A DNA stretch of 64,000 nt, from contig NZ_CP081000.1 of assembly GCF_019645875.1 (NCBI RefSeq), forward strand, positions 806,001 through 870,000, given 5' to 3'. The DNA comes from Mycolicibacterium senegalense (GTDB taxonomy: Bacteria > Actinomycetota > Actinomycetes > Mycobacteriales > Mycobacteriaceae). The position numbers were made by a program, and so were the translations under genes. Below the pieces are notes generated by a model. The model saw only the letters and a program-made list of their open reading frames with translations, did not search any database and had not been told where the DNA came from. Positions 1-6,372 of this stretch are shown here, piece after piece (within the stretch, counting starts at the first letter, position 1; each line of letters begins with the position of its first letter).

Positions 1-1
1 C

Positions 2-808
2 GACATCGAGGCCCATCGGCCCGTCGCGACCGCGACCGTCATCGCACATCCCGATCCGACGTGGCTCGGTCGGCGACTGGTCATCCGCGTCGACGAGGTC
101 ACCGGCACGCTCGGCTCGGCCCGGGCGGACAGCGCGGTTACCGACGATGCTCGTGGCCTGCTCGACACCGGCCGCAGCGGGGTCCTGACGTTCGGTCCGG
201 ACGGCGAACGTCGCGGCGAGGGAATGGAAGTGTTCGTCTCCAGCTTCGCGCCGCCCCCGCGGATGCTGGTGTTCGGCGCCATCGACTTCGCGGCCGCCGT
301 CGCCCGGCAGGGCTCGTTGCTCGGCTACCGCGTCACGGTGTGCGACGCTCGCCCGGTTTTCGCCACCGCGGCGCGCTTCCCGACTGCTGACGAGGTCGTC
401 GTCGACTGGCCCAATCGATACCTCGAGGCGCAGGCCGCTGCGGGCGCGATCGACGGCCGCACGGTCATCTGCCTGCTCACCCACGATCCGAAGTTCGATG
501 TGCCATTGCTGGAGGTGGCTTTGCGGCTGCCGGAGATCGGCTACATCGGTGCGATGGGCTCGCGACGCACCCATGACGACCGGATCGCCCGGCTCCGTGA
601 GATCGGCCTGACCGACGACGAACTCGCGGGGCTGTCCAGCCCTATCGGATTGGACCTCGGTGCCAGGACTCCTGAAGAGACCGCGGTGTCGATCGCGGCC
701 GAGATCATCGCCCGACGCTGGGGCGGTACGGGTACCCCGCTGAGCGGCACGGGCGGCCGCATTCATCATGAACACAACGAACCGAGTGAATTGAGGAGTG
801 GTCAGTGA
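2..808 (+). CDS. XdhC/CoxI family protein, 5' end cut by window edge
   Basis: This is the C-terminal part of an XdhC/CoxI protein, a factor that helps mature molybdenum hydroxylases such as xanthine or CO dehydrogenase. The reading frame is open from base 2, and the residues before the first ATG (base 224) read as a normal XdhC N-terminal domain, so the true start lies left of the window. The C-terminal Rossmann-like half holds the family motif GAMGSRRTHDDR, followed by IGLDLGARTPEETAVSIAAEI, which carries the usual GARTPEE pattern. It overlaps the next gene by 4 bp (GTGA) and is probably co-transcribed with it. By family it resembles M. tuberculosis Rv0376c, which lies near the cox genes. 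A molybdoenzyme cluster may therefore lie to the left, but that is inference. Confidence 0.88.
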   Translation, partial: DIEAHRPVATATVIAHPDPTWLGRRLVIRVDEVTGTLGSARADSAVTDDARGLLDTGRSGVLTFGPDGERRGEGMEVFVSSFAPPPRMLVFGAIDFAAAVARQGSLLGYRVTVCDARPVFATAARFPTADEVVVDWPNRYLEAQAAAGAIDGRTVICLLTHDPKFDVPLLEVALRLPEIGYIGAMGSRRTHDDRIARLREIGLTDDELAGLSSPIGLDLGARTPEETAVSIAAEIIARRWGGTGTPLSGTGGRIHHEHNEPSELRSGQ

Positions 809-1704
809 CACGAGCCAAAATCGATTTCCCCAGCCGAATCGGTGTGTGGTGGGCCAGCGACACCTGGTCGATGCCCGACGCGCAGCAGGTGGCGCGGGAG
901 ATCGAGGACCTCGGATTCGGCTCGTTGTTCCTTCCCGAGGTGGTCGGCAAGGAGGCCCTCGCCCAGTCGGCGGCGTTCTTGGCCGCCACCGAGCGGCTCG
1001 TGATCGGCACCGGCATCGCCAACATTCACGTCCGGGTGCCGTCGGCCGCAGAATCCGGTGCGCGCACGTTGACCGCTCTCTACCCGGGACGGTTCGTGCT
1101 CGGGCTGGGCGTCAGCCACGGGCCGCTGGTGGAGCACGGCCTGGGCGGCACCTATGCCAAGCCGTTGGCCACGATGCGGACCTACCTGGAGCGGATGGCC
1201 GCGGTGCCCGACCAGATCGAACCGGGCGTCGGGCGACCGCCCCGACTGTTGGCGGCGCTCGGCCCCAAGATGATCGAGCTGTCGGGTACGCACGCCGACG
1301 GCGCGCACCCCTACCTGGTGACACCGGAGCACACCGCGACGACGCGGCAGATCCTGGGGGAGGACCGCTGGGTGGTCTCCGAGCAGGCCGTCGCCATCGG
1401 CGGCGACGATGCCGACCAGCTGGCCCGGGCGCACAAGCACCTCGAGGTCTACAGCGGGCTGCCCAACTACCGGAACTCGTGGCTGCGGCAGGGTTTCGAC
1501 GAATCCGACCTGGTGCGTGGCGGATCGGACCGGCTGGCGCGTGGACTTGTCGGCATGGGATCGGCCGAGCACGCGGCCGCCGTCGTCACTGCGCACCTGG
1601 ATGCCAGCGCTGACCACGTCGTGGTCCAGGCGCTGGGGGAGAGCCCGACGGCTGATCCGCGCCCGGCCCTCCGGGAGCTCGCAGCGGCGCTGGGCCTCGG
1701 TTAG
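805..1704 (+). CDS. LLM-class F420-dependent oxidoreductase (TIGR03620-like)
   Basis: A 299-aa luciferase-like monooxygenase-fold protein of the mycobacterial F420 subclass. The N-terminus (RIGVWWASDTWSM), a mid-region GRFVLGLGVSHGPLVE and a C-terminal helix-rich end fit the TIGR03620 type, and the length is normal for a single TIM barrel. The GTG start overlaps the XdhC stop by 4 bp and is preceded by GAGGAG about 8 nt upstream, so translation is probably coupled. The substrate cannot be read from the sequence. F420H2 or F420 as cofactor is inferred from family and organism. The 3' end overlaps the convergent DedA gene by 4 bp. Confidence 0.8.
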   Translation: MTRAKIDFPSRIGVWWASDTWSMPDAQQVAREIEDLGFGSLFLPEVVGKEALAQSAAFLAATERLVIGTGIANIHVRVPSAAESGARTLTALYPGRFVLGLGVSHGPLVEHGLGGTYAKPLATMRTYLERMAAVPDQIEPGVGRPPRLLAALGPKMIELSGTHADGAHPYLVTPEHTATTRQILGEDRWVVSEQAVAIGGDDADQLARAHKHLEVYSGLPNYRNSWLRQGFDESDLVRGGSDRLARGLVGMGSAEHAAAVVTAHLDASADHVVVQALGESPTADPRPALRELAAALGLG

Positions 1705-2435
1705 GACTGAGGGGCGGCGGCCTTCTTCGCGGCCCGGCGGCGCTTGAACCATTCGATGAACATCGGCGCCACCGAGGCCACGACGATCAGGATGAAGATC
1801 GGCTCGAGTAGCTTCTGGATGATCTCGAACTGGCCCAGCCAGTAGCCGAGTAGCACCAGGCCGACGCCCCACACAATCGCGCCCAGCACGTTGAACGTGG
1901 TGAACACCGAGTAACGCATCTTGGCGGCGCCCGCGACGATCGGCGCCAAGGTGCGCACGATCGGCACGAAGCGGGCGATGACGATCGCGAACGGTCCGCG
2001 CTGCTCGAAGAAGGCATGGGCCTCATCGAGGTACTTCTGCTTCAGCACCCGGGCGTCGGGTTTGAACATCTCGACACCGATGAACCGGCCGATGAGGTAG
2101 CCGGCCTGCCCACCCAGGATGGCCGCCACCGGGATGAACACCAGCAGCTGCCACAGCGCGAAGTTGGCGTCCACCGCCGTTCCCTGGGCGGCGCTGCCGG
2201 CCGCGAGCATGCCCGCGACGAACAGCAGTGAGTCGCCCGGCAGGACGGGGAACAACACCCCGGACTCGACGAAGACGACGACCAGGATGCCCACCAGGGC
2301 CCAGGTGCCGAAGGATCCGATGAGGTGCAGCGGATCCATGAAATCCGGCATGAGCGCCAGATTGGTCGTAGCCTCATTCAGGGCGGTGTCGATCACGACT
2401 CCCAAGGGTACCTGGGCCCCACCACCGGTCTTCAC
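1701..2435 (-). CDS. DedA family membrane protein (Rv0364-like)
   Basis: A DedA/SNARE-associated integral membrane protein, a family linked to lipid translocation and membrane homeostasis. About five hydrophobic segments are visible, and the DedA signature is present in the second half: FFEQRGPFAIVIARFVPIVR followed by LAPIVAGAAKMRY and FNVLGAIVWG. The N-terminal GDSLLFVAG stretch also fits. The first start is a GTG only 35 bp from the divergent fba start; ATGs at 2351 (residue 29) and 2339 (residue 33) are reasonable alternatives that would leave room for a promoter. The C-terminus is basic (KRRRAAKKAAA). Neighbouring fba and this gene are divergent as in M. tuberculosis (Rv0363c/Rv0364). 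Confidence 0.87.
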   Translation of the reverse strand: MKTGGGAQVPLGVVIDTALNEATTNLALMPDFMDPLHLIGSFGTWALVGILVVVFVESGVLFPVLPGDSLLFVAGMLAAGSAAQGTAVDANFALWQLLVFIPVAAILGGQAGYLIGRFIGVEMFKPDARVLKQKYLDEAHAFFEQRGPFAIVIARFVPIVRTLAPIVAGAAKMRYSVFTTFNVLGAIVWGVGLVLLGYWLGQFEIIQKLLEPIFILIVVASVAPMFIEWFKRRRAAKKAAAPQS

Positions 2436-2470
2436 CTGCGATAACCCGCGTCCATACGGAAGGACTAGCC

Positions 2471-3508
2471 ATGCCGATCGCCACGCCTGAGGTCTATGCC
2501 GAGATGCTGGGCCGGGCCAAGGAGCATTCCTTCGCGTTCCCGGCCATCAACTGCACGTCGTCGGAGACGATCAACGCCGCCATCAAAGGATTCGCCGATG
2601 CGGGCAGCGACGGCATCATCCAGTTCTCCACCGGCGGGGCCGAGTTCGGCTCCGGGCTCGGCGTCAAGGACATGGTGACCGGAGCCGTCGCGCTGGCAGA
2701 GTTCGCCCACGTGATCGCGGAGAAGTACCCGATCACGGTGGCCCTGCACACCGATCACTGTCCGAAGGACAAGCTGGACACCTATGTGCGCCCGCTGCTG
2801 GCCATTTCCGCCGAGCGGGTCGCCGCGGGCCGCAACCCGTTGTTCCAGTCGCACATGTGGGACGGTTCGGCTGTTCCCATCGACGAAAACCTGGCCATCG
2901 CGCAGGAACTGCTGAAGGTCGCGGCGGCCGCCAAGATCATTCTCGAGGTCGAGATCGGCGTGGTCGGCGGTGAGGAGAACGGCGTCGAGGCCGAGATCAA
3001 CGAGAAGCTCTACACGTCCTCGGAGGATTTCGAGAAGACCATCGACGCGTTGGGCGCCGGTGAACAGGGGGCGTACCTGCTGGCCGCGACGTTCGGCAAC
3101 GTGCACGGCGTGTACAAGCCCGGCAATGTGGTGCTCAAGCCCGAAGTGTTGGCCGAGGGGCAGCGGGTGGCCGCCGCCAAGCTCGGATTGCCCAGCGATG
3201 CAAAGCCGTTCGATTTCGTCTTCCACGGCGGCTCGGGTTCGCTGAAGTCCGAGATCGAAGATTCCCTCAAGTACGGCGTGGTGAAGATGAATGTCGACAC
3301 CGACACCCAGTACGCGTTCACCCGTCCGCTGGCCGCGCACATGTTCACCAACTACGACGGCGTACTCAAGATCGACGGCGAGGTGGGCAACAAAAAGGTC
3401 TACGACCCGCGCAGCTACCTCAAGAAGGCCGAGGCGTCGATGTCCGAGCGGGTTGTCGAGGCCTGTAACGACCTGCACAGCGCCGGGCGCAGCGTCACCG
3501 GCGGATAG
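2471..3508 (+). CDS. fba: Class II fructose-bisphosphate aldolase
   Basis: This enzyme cleaves fructose 1,6-bisphosphate to glyceraldehyde 3-phosphate and dihydroxyacetone phosphate in glycolysis and gluconeogenesis in the cytoplasm. The 345 aa match the class IIa mycobacterial enzyme. The zinc ligands fall where expected: His96 in ALHTDHCPKD, with Asp95 beside it, His212 in NVHGVYKPG and His252 in FHGGSGS. The ATG is preceded by GGAAGGA at about 8 nt. In M. tuberculosis the same neighbours (Rv0364 and the Rv0361/Rv0360c pair) surround fba. The usual mgtE neighbour is absent and a CHAP-domain gene stands in its place. Confidence 0.97.
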   Translation: MPIATPEVYAEMLGRAKEHSFAFPAINCTSSETINAAIKGFADAGSDGIIQFSTGGAEFGSGLGVKDMVTGAVALAEFAHVIAEKYPITVALHTDHCPKDKLDTYVRPLLAISAERVAAGRNPLFQSHMWDGSAVPIDENLAIAQELLKVAAAAKIILEVEIGVVGGEENGVEAEINEKLYTSSEDFEKTIDALGAGEQGAYLLAATFGNVHGVYKPGNVVLKPEVLAEGQRVAAAKLGLPSDAKPFDFVFHGGSGSLKSEIEDSLKYGVVKMNVDTDTQYAFTRPLAAHMFTNYDGVLKIDGEVGNKKVYDPRSYLKKAEASMSERVVEACNDLHSAGRSVTGG

Positions 3509-3511
3509 CGC

Positions 3512-4099
3512 TCAGGTGGTCAGCTGCCCGAACCCGAGGATGCCCGCCATCTCGGCGTCGTCGAGGGTATGCACCCGGATGCCGCCCTCCTCGTTGCCGC
3601 CGACTGTCGTGATCCCGTTGTCATCCACGGCGACAACGAAATTGGTGTGCAAGCCGAGCGGGCTGCCGTCGGCGTACATCGCGACGTCACCGGTGCGCGG
3701 CCGGTATCCGTCGGGCTCGGCGAACCGGCCTGCGGCCTGGTAATACTCCTGAAGGGTGTACACACCCGGAATCCGCCAGCTACCCGAGTTCGGGTTGGTC
3801 AGCGGTTGCCCGGCCTCGTTGAGGACCCAGCTGACGAAATCGGCGCACCACGGCTCCTCGACTCCTTCGGAAAAGTGGCTGCCGCCGGGTTGTGCGTCGT
3901 ATTGAGCCTGCAGTACGTCGACGATGCGGGCCTGGGCCGGATCAAGCGCGGCGCGGTCGATCTGGGGAAAGGCGACGGGTTTGCCTGGCAGGATGTCGAT
4001 CGCGCCCGGATGCCGGATGAGCAGCGCCGCCAGACCGACCACCACGACCGCGCCGAGCGTGCACAGTGTCAACCAGAGCTTGGATCCGCGCAGCTTCAC
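3512..4099 (-). CDS. Membrane-anchored CHAP-domain protein
   Basis: A 195-aa protein with one N-terminal membrane segment (about residues 8-28, WLTLCTLGAVVVVGLAALLI) and an extracytoplasmic domain that reads as a CHAP/NlpC-like amidase. The candidate catalytic Cys85 lies in EEPWCADFVSWVLNEAG and the candidate His151 in LGLHTNFVVAVDD, at family-like spacing, with the TGDVAMYADG turn between them. CHAP enzymes cut amide bonds in peptidoglycan stem peptides or related substrates, so a cell-wall role is inferred. It starts 9 bp after the Rv0361-like gene on the same strand, with no Shine-Dalgarno sequence but with a TAACCT box 6 nt before the GTG. It occupies the place of mgtE in the M. tuberculosis order. 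Confidence 0.78.
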   Translation of the reverse strand: MKLRGSKLWLTLCTLGAVVVVGLAALLIRHPGAIDILPGKPVAFPQIDRAALDPAQARIVDVLQAQYDAQPGGSHFSEGVEEPWCADFVSWVLNEAGQPLTNPNSGSWRIPGVYTLQEYYQAAGRFAEPDGYRPRTGDVAMYADGSPLGLHTNFVVAVDDNGITTVGGNEEGGIRVHTLDDAEMAGILGFGQLTT

Positions 4100-4105
4100 G
4101 CGATC

Positions 4106-4111
4106 AGGTTA
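4106..4111 (-). promoter_or_regulatory. Candidate -10 box for leaderless CHAP gene
   Basis: TAACCT on the minus strand, followed by exactly 6 nt and then the GTG at 4099. The box overlaps the stop-codon region of the upstream gene. It could drive a leaderless internal transcript in addition to readthrough. No convincing -35 was seen. Confidence 0.45.
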
Positions 4112-4864
4112 ACCGGTGGGTGCCTGGCAGATCTTCCACTGATTGTCGCGGAACTGGAGGTCGAAGCTTCGGCTTGAGCGGGTTTGCGGGGCAAACGCCA
4201 TGAAGCTCGTGACGTTGGCTTCGGCGTGGTCGTCGTGGACGATCACCTGGTCGATGCTGGCCACCACCGGGTACTGCTTGGCCGCGGCCACCCGAGCGTG
4301 GGTTTCATCCCACGCCTTCTGGTCGTACTTGACGTAGTTGTCGCTGGTGGTGCCGCAGGTGATCGACCGCAGGGTGGCCAGGTCTCCGCGTTGGATCGCC
4401 GAGTCGAAGTTCTGGATCGTCTCGCGGACCGCGTCCTCCTGGGAGTCGGCCGCTGACGATTTGCGGGTCAGCAGCACGGTGCCGAGCACCGCGATCGCCA
4501 CCAGTGCCGCGATCACCAGCACCACCGCGACCACCCATCCCCAGCTGCGGCGGGCGGCGGGCTGGGGTGCTTGATCCGACTCCTCGCGTGGGGGGATGAC
4601 CTGTGGCGCAGCGCCTTTCGGAACCTCCGCGGCGACGGTATCGCCCTCGGCGGGTGGCGCGAAAACCTCGGTCTCCGGGTCGGGCGGGGTGTCGATCTTC
4701 TGCGTGGAGTCGTCGAATCCGGAGGGGGCGGTGAAACGTCGCTCTTCGCTGCGCGCCACCGCCTCGGTGACCTCGTCGGCTGAGCCGATGATCTCAGTGG
4801 CCGGATCGGTCACATCCGGCATCCGTTCGGTGCGGCCCTCGTCGGGTCCCGTTGGGTTCGACAT
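4109..4864 (-). CDS. Rv0361-like single-pass membrane protein with NTF2-like C-terminal domain
   Basis: A 251-aa protein of unknown function. Its N-terminal ~115 residues are acidic, proline-rich and low in complexity (disordered and cytoplasmic). One membrane helix follows (SWGWVVAVVLVIAALVAIAV), then a ~115-aa outer domain rich in short alternating strands that ends in WKICQ, like the NTF2/DUF4878-type folds of mycobacterial anchored proteins. The ATG at 4864 is chosen because GGAGGA lies about 11 nt upstream; an upstream in-frame ATG at 4936 would run into the divergent gene. The gene at 23744 has the same architecture in miniature. It lies divergent from the Rv0360c counterpart, as in M. 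tuberculosis. Confidence 0.8.
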   Translation of the reverse strand: MSNPTGPDEGRTERMPDVTDPATEIIGSADEVTEAVARSEERRFTAPSGFDDSTQKIDTPPDPETEVFAPPAEGDTVAAEVPKGAAPQVIPPREESDQAPQPAARRSWGWVVAVVLVIAALVAIAVLGTVLLTRKSSAADSQEDAVRETIQNFDSAIQRGDLATLRSITCGTTSDNYVKYDQKAWDETHARVAAAKQYPVVASIDQVIVHDDHAEANVTSFMAFAPQTRSSRSFDLQFRDNQWKICQAPTG

Positions 4865-4929
4865 CCCTGTTGCGGTCCTCCCCGTACGTCGGTACCGGTG
4901 GAGCTTATCGGTCGGTGCACAATAGGCCC

Positions 4930-5346
4930 ATGACACGGATGGGTGATTTGTTGGGGCCGGATCCGGTGCTCCTTCCCGGAGACCCTGAGGCCGAGGACGA
5001 ATTGGCTGCGGGTGAGAAGGCTGCCGTGGTGGCCGCCGCCCACCCGTCGGCGTCGATCGCCTGGGCGGTGCTGGCCGAGAAGGCGCTCGCCGATGACAAG
5101 GCCGTCACCGCATATGCCTACGCCCGCACCGGTTATCACCGCGGGCTGGACCAGTTGCGCCGCAACGGCTGGAAGGGTTTCGGCCCAGTGCCGTTCGCTC
5201 ATGAGCCGAACCAGGGTTTCCTGCGGTGTGTGGCCGCGCTGGCGCGGTCTGCCGACGACATCGGCGAGACCGACGAGTTCCAGCGGTGCCTGGATCTGCT
5301 CGATGATTGCGATCCCTCGGCGCGCGGCGAGCTCGGCCTGGCCTGA
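4930..5346 (+). CDS. DUF3151 family protein (Rv0360c-like)
   Basis: A 138-aa soluble actinobacterial protein of unknown function. It has the family's regular helical pattern and features such as RLARTGYHRGLDQLR-like residues (here ARTGYHRGLDQLRRNGWKG) and HEPNQGFLRCVAALA. The ATG at 4930 (MTRMGDLLGPDP) is preferred to the upstream GTG-type starts because it matches the family N-terminus. Its neighbours and divergent orientation match the Rv0360c/Rv0361 pair. It marks the left border of the accessory block that separates it from the Rv0359 counterpart. Confidence 0.85.
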   Translation: MTRMGDLLGPDPVLLPGDPEAEDELAAGEKAAVVAAAHPSASIAWAVLAEKALADDKAVTAYAYARTGYHRGLDQLRRNGWKGFGPVPFAHEPNQGFLRCVAALARSADDIGETDEFQRCLDLLDDCDPSARGELGLA

Positions 5347-5349
5347 GTC

Positions 5350-6246
5350 TCAGTCCTTCGCCTCGCAGGAGCAGTCCTCGGCGGAGTCGGGCGGCTCCAC
5401 CTGAACCGTGGCGTGGGCCAGGCCGCGGGCATTCAGTACCGCGCGGGCGTCGTCGAGCACTCGGGCGGTGTCGGAACTGCTGGTCAGGTGGGCGGTGACC
5501 ATGTCCTTGCCGGGAACCAGCGTCCACACGTGCAGATCGTGCACGCCGGTGACGCCGTCCACTGATTCGAGCGCTGTCCGCAGTTCGTCTACGTCGATGT
5601 GCTGTGGGGACGATTCGCTGAGAATCCGCAACGCGGCGCGGGCCAATGCGATGGCTCGCGGAAGCACCCACAGGGCTACCAGGACCGCGACCACCACGTC
5701 GGCGTACGGCCAGCCGGTGGTGACGGTGACGATGCCGGCGATCAGGACGCCGATGCTGCCGACCGTGTCGGCCATGACCTCCATGTAGGCGCCCTTGACC
5801 GCCAGGCTGTCCTTGGACTGCGACCGCAGCAGCATGACGACGACGGCGTTGGCGGCCAAACCGGCCAGCGCCACCACGATCATGGGCGCACCGGGAACCT
5901 CGGGCGCATTGCCGAGGCGTTCGATGGCCTCGTACAGGATGAAGACCGCCACGCCGAGCAGCAGGGCGGCGTTGGCTACGGCGGTGAAGACCTCTGCCCG
6001 GTGCCAGCCATACGTGCGGGCCGGGGACGTACTGCCGCGCTTGGCCAGCAACACCGCGGTCAACCCCATGAACATGGCGACCAGATCGGTGAGCATGTGG
6101 CCGGCATCGGCGAGCAGGGCGATCGAGTTGATCAGCAGCGCGGTGACCAGTTCGAGGACGAAGAACGCGCTGAGGATCGCCGCGGCGATGACCATCCTGC
6201 TGACGCGGGTATCGCTGCTGTGGCTGTGATCGTGGCCGGCACCCAT
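5350..6246 (-). CDS. Cation diffusion facilitator, CzcD-like metal exporter
   Basis: A 298-aa CDF protein expected to export Zn2+ (perhaps Co2+ or Cd2+) by proton exchange. It has a His-rich start (MGAGHDHSHSS), six membrane helices, the TM2 metal motif LLADAGHMLTD and the TM5 motif AYMEVMADTVGS typical of CzcD. The C-terminal cytoplasmic domain carries HDLHVWTLVPG, and the protein ends in acidic and Cys residues (EDCSCEAKD). The ATG at 6246 is chosen over upstream ATGs (6273, 6396) because a good promoter with its -10 six nt before this codon, and a palindrome between -35 and -10, occupy the sequence just upstream. The gene is divergent from the TIR-nSTAND gene and belongs to the same insertion. 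Confidence 0.9.
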   Translation of the reverse strand: MGAGHDHSHSSDTRVSRMVIAAAILSAFFVLELVTALLINSIALLADAGHMLTDLVAMFMGLTAVLLAKRGSTSPARTYGWHRAEVFTAVANAALLLGVAVFILYEAIERLGNAPEVPGAPMIVVALAGLAANAVVVMLLRSQSKDSLAVKGAYMEVMADTVGSIGVLIAGIVTVTTGWPYADVVVAVLVALWVLPRAIALARAALRILSESSPQHIDVDELRTALESVDGVTGVHDLHVWTLVPGKDMVTAHLTSSSDTARVLDDARAVLNARGLAHATVQVEPPDSAEDCSCEAKD

Positions 6247-6282
6247 GTCCGAAATATATGCGGAAGTATGCATATGTTGCAA
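6246..6282 (-). promoter_or_regulatory. Leaderless promoter with embedded inverted-repeat operator for the CDF exporter
   Basis: On the minus strand TTGCAA (6282-6277, -35-like) and TATATT (6258-6253, -10) are 18 nt apart, and the -10 ends 6 nt before the ATG at 6246. A perfect inverted repeat, ATATGC-N8-GCATAT (6256-6275), lies between the two boxes. The AT-rich dyad stands out in GC-rich DNA. Its position suits a metal-sensing repressor of the ArsR/SmtB kind or a MerR-type activator. No regulator gene is adjacent. Confidence 0.65.
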
Positions 6283-6372
6283 GGTCTCCTGCTGGTGCGG
6301 CGGCGAATCACGTTCGGAATGAGGTAGCCGCCTACTCGCGCTCGTGCCGCGTTTTCGGGCGACGCTGCTGCT

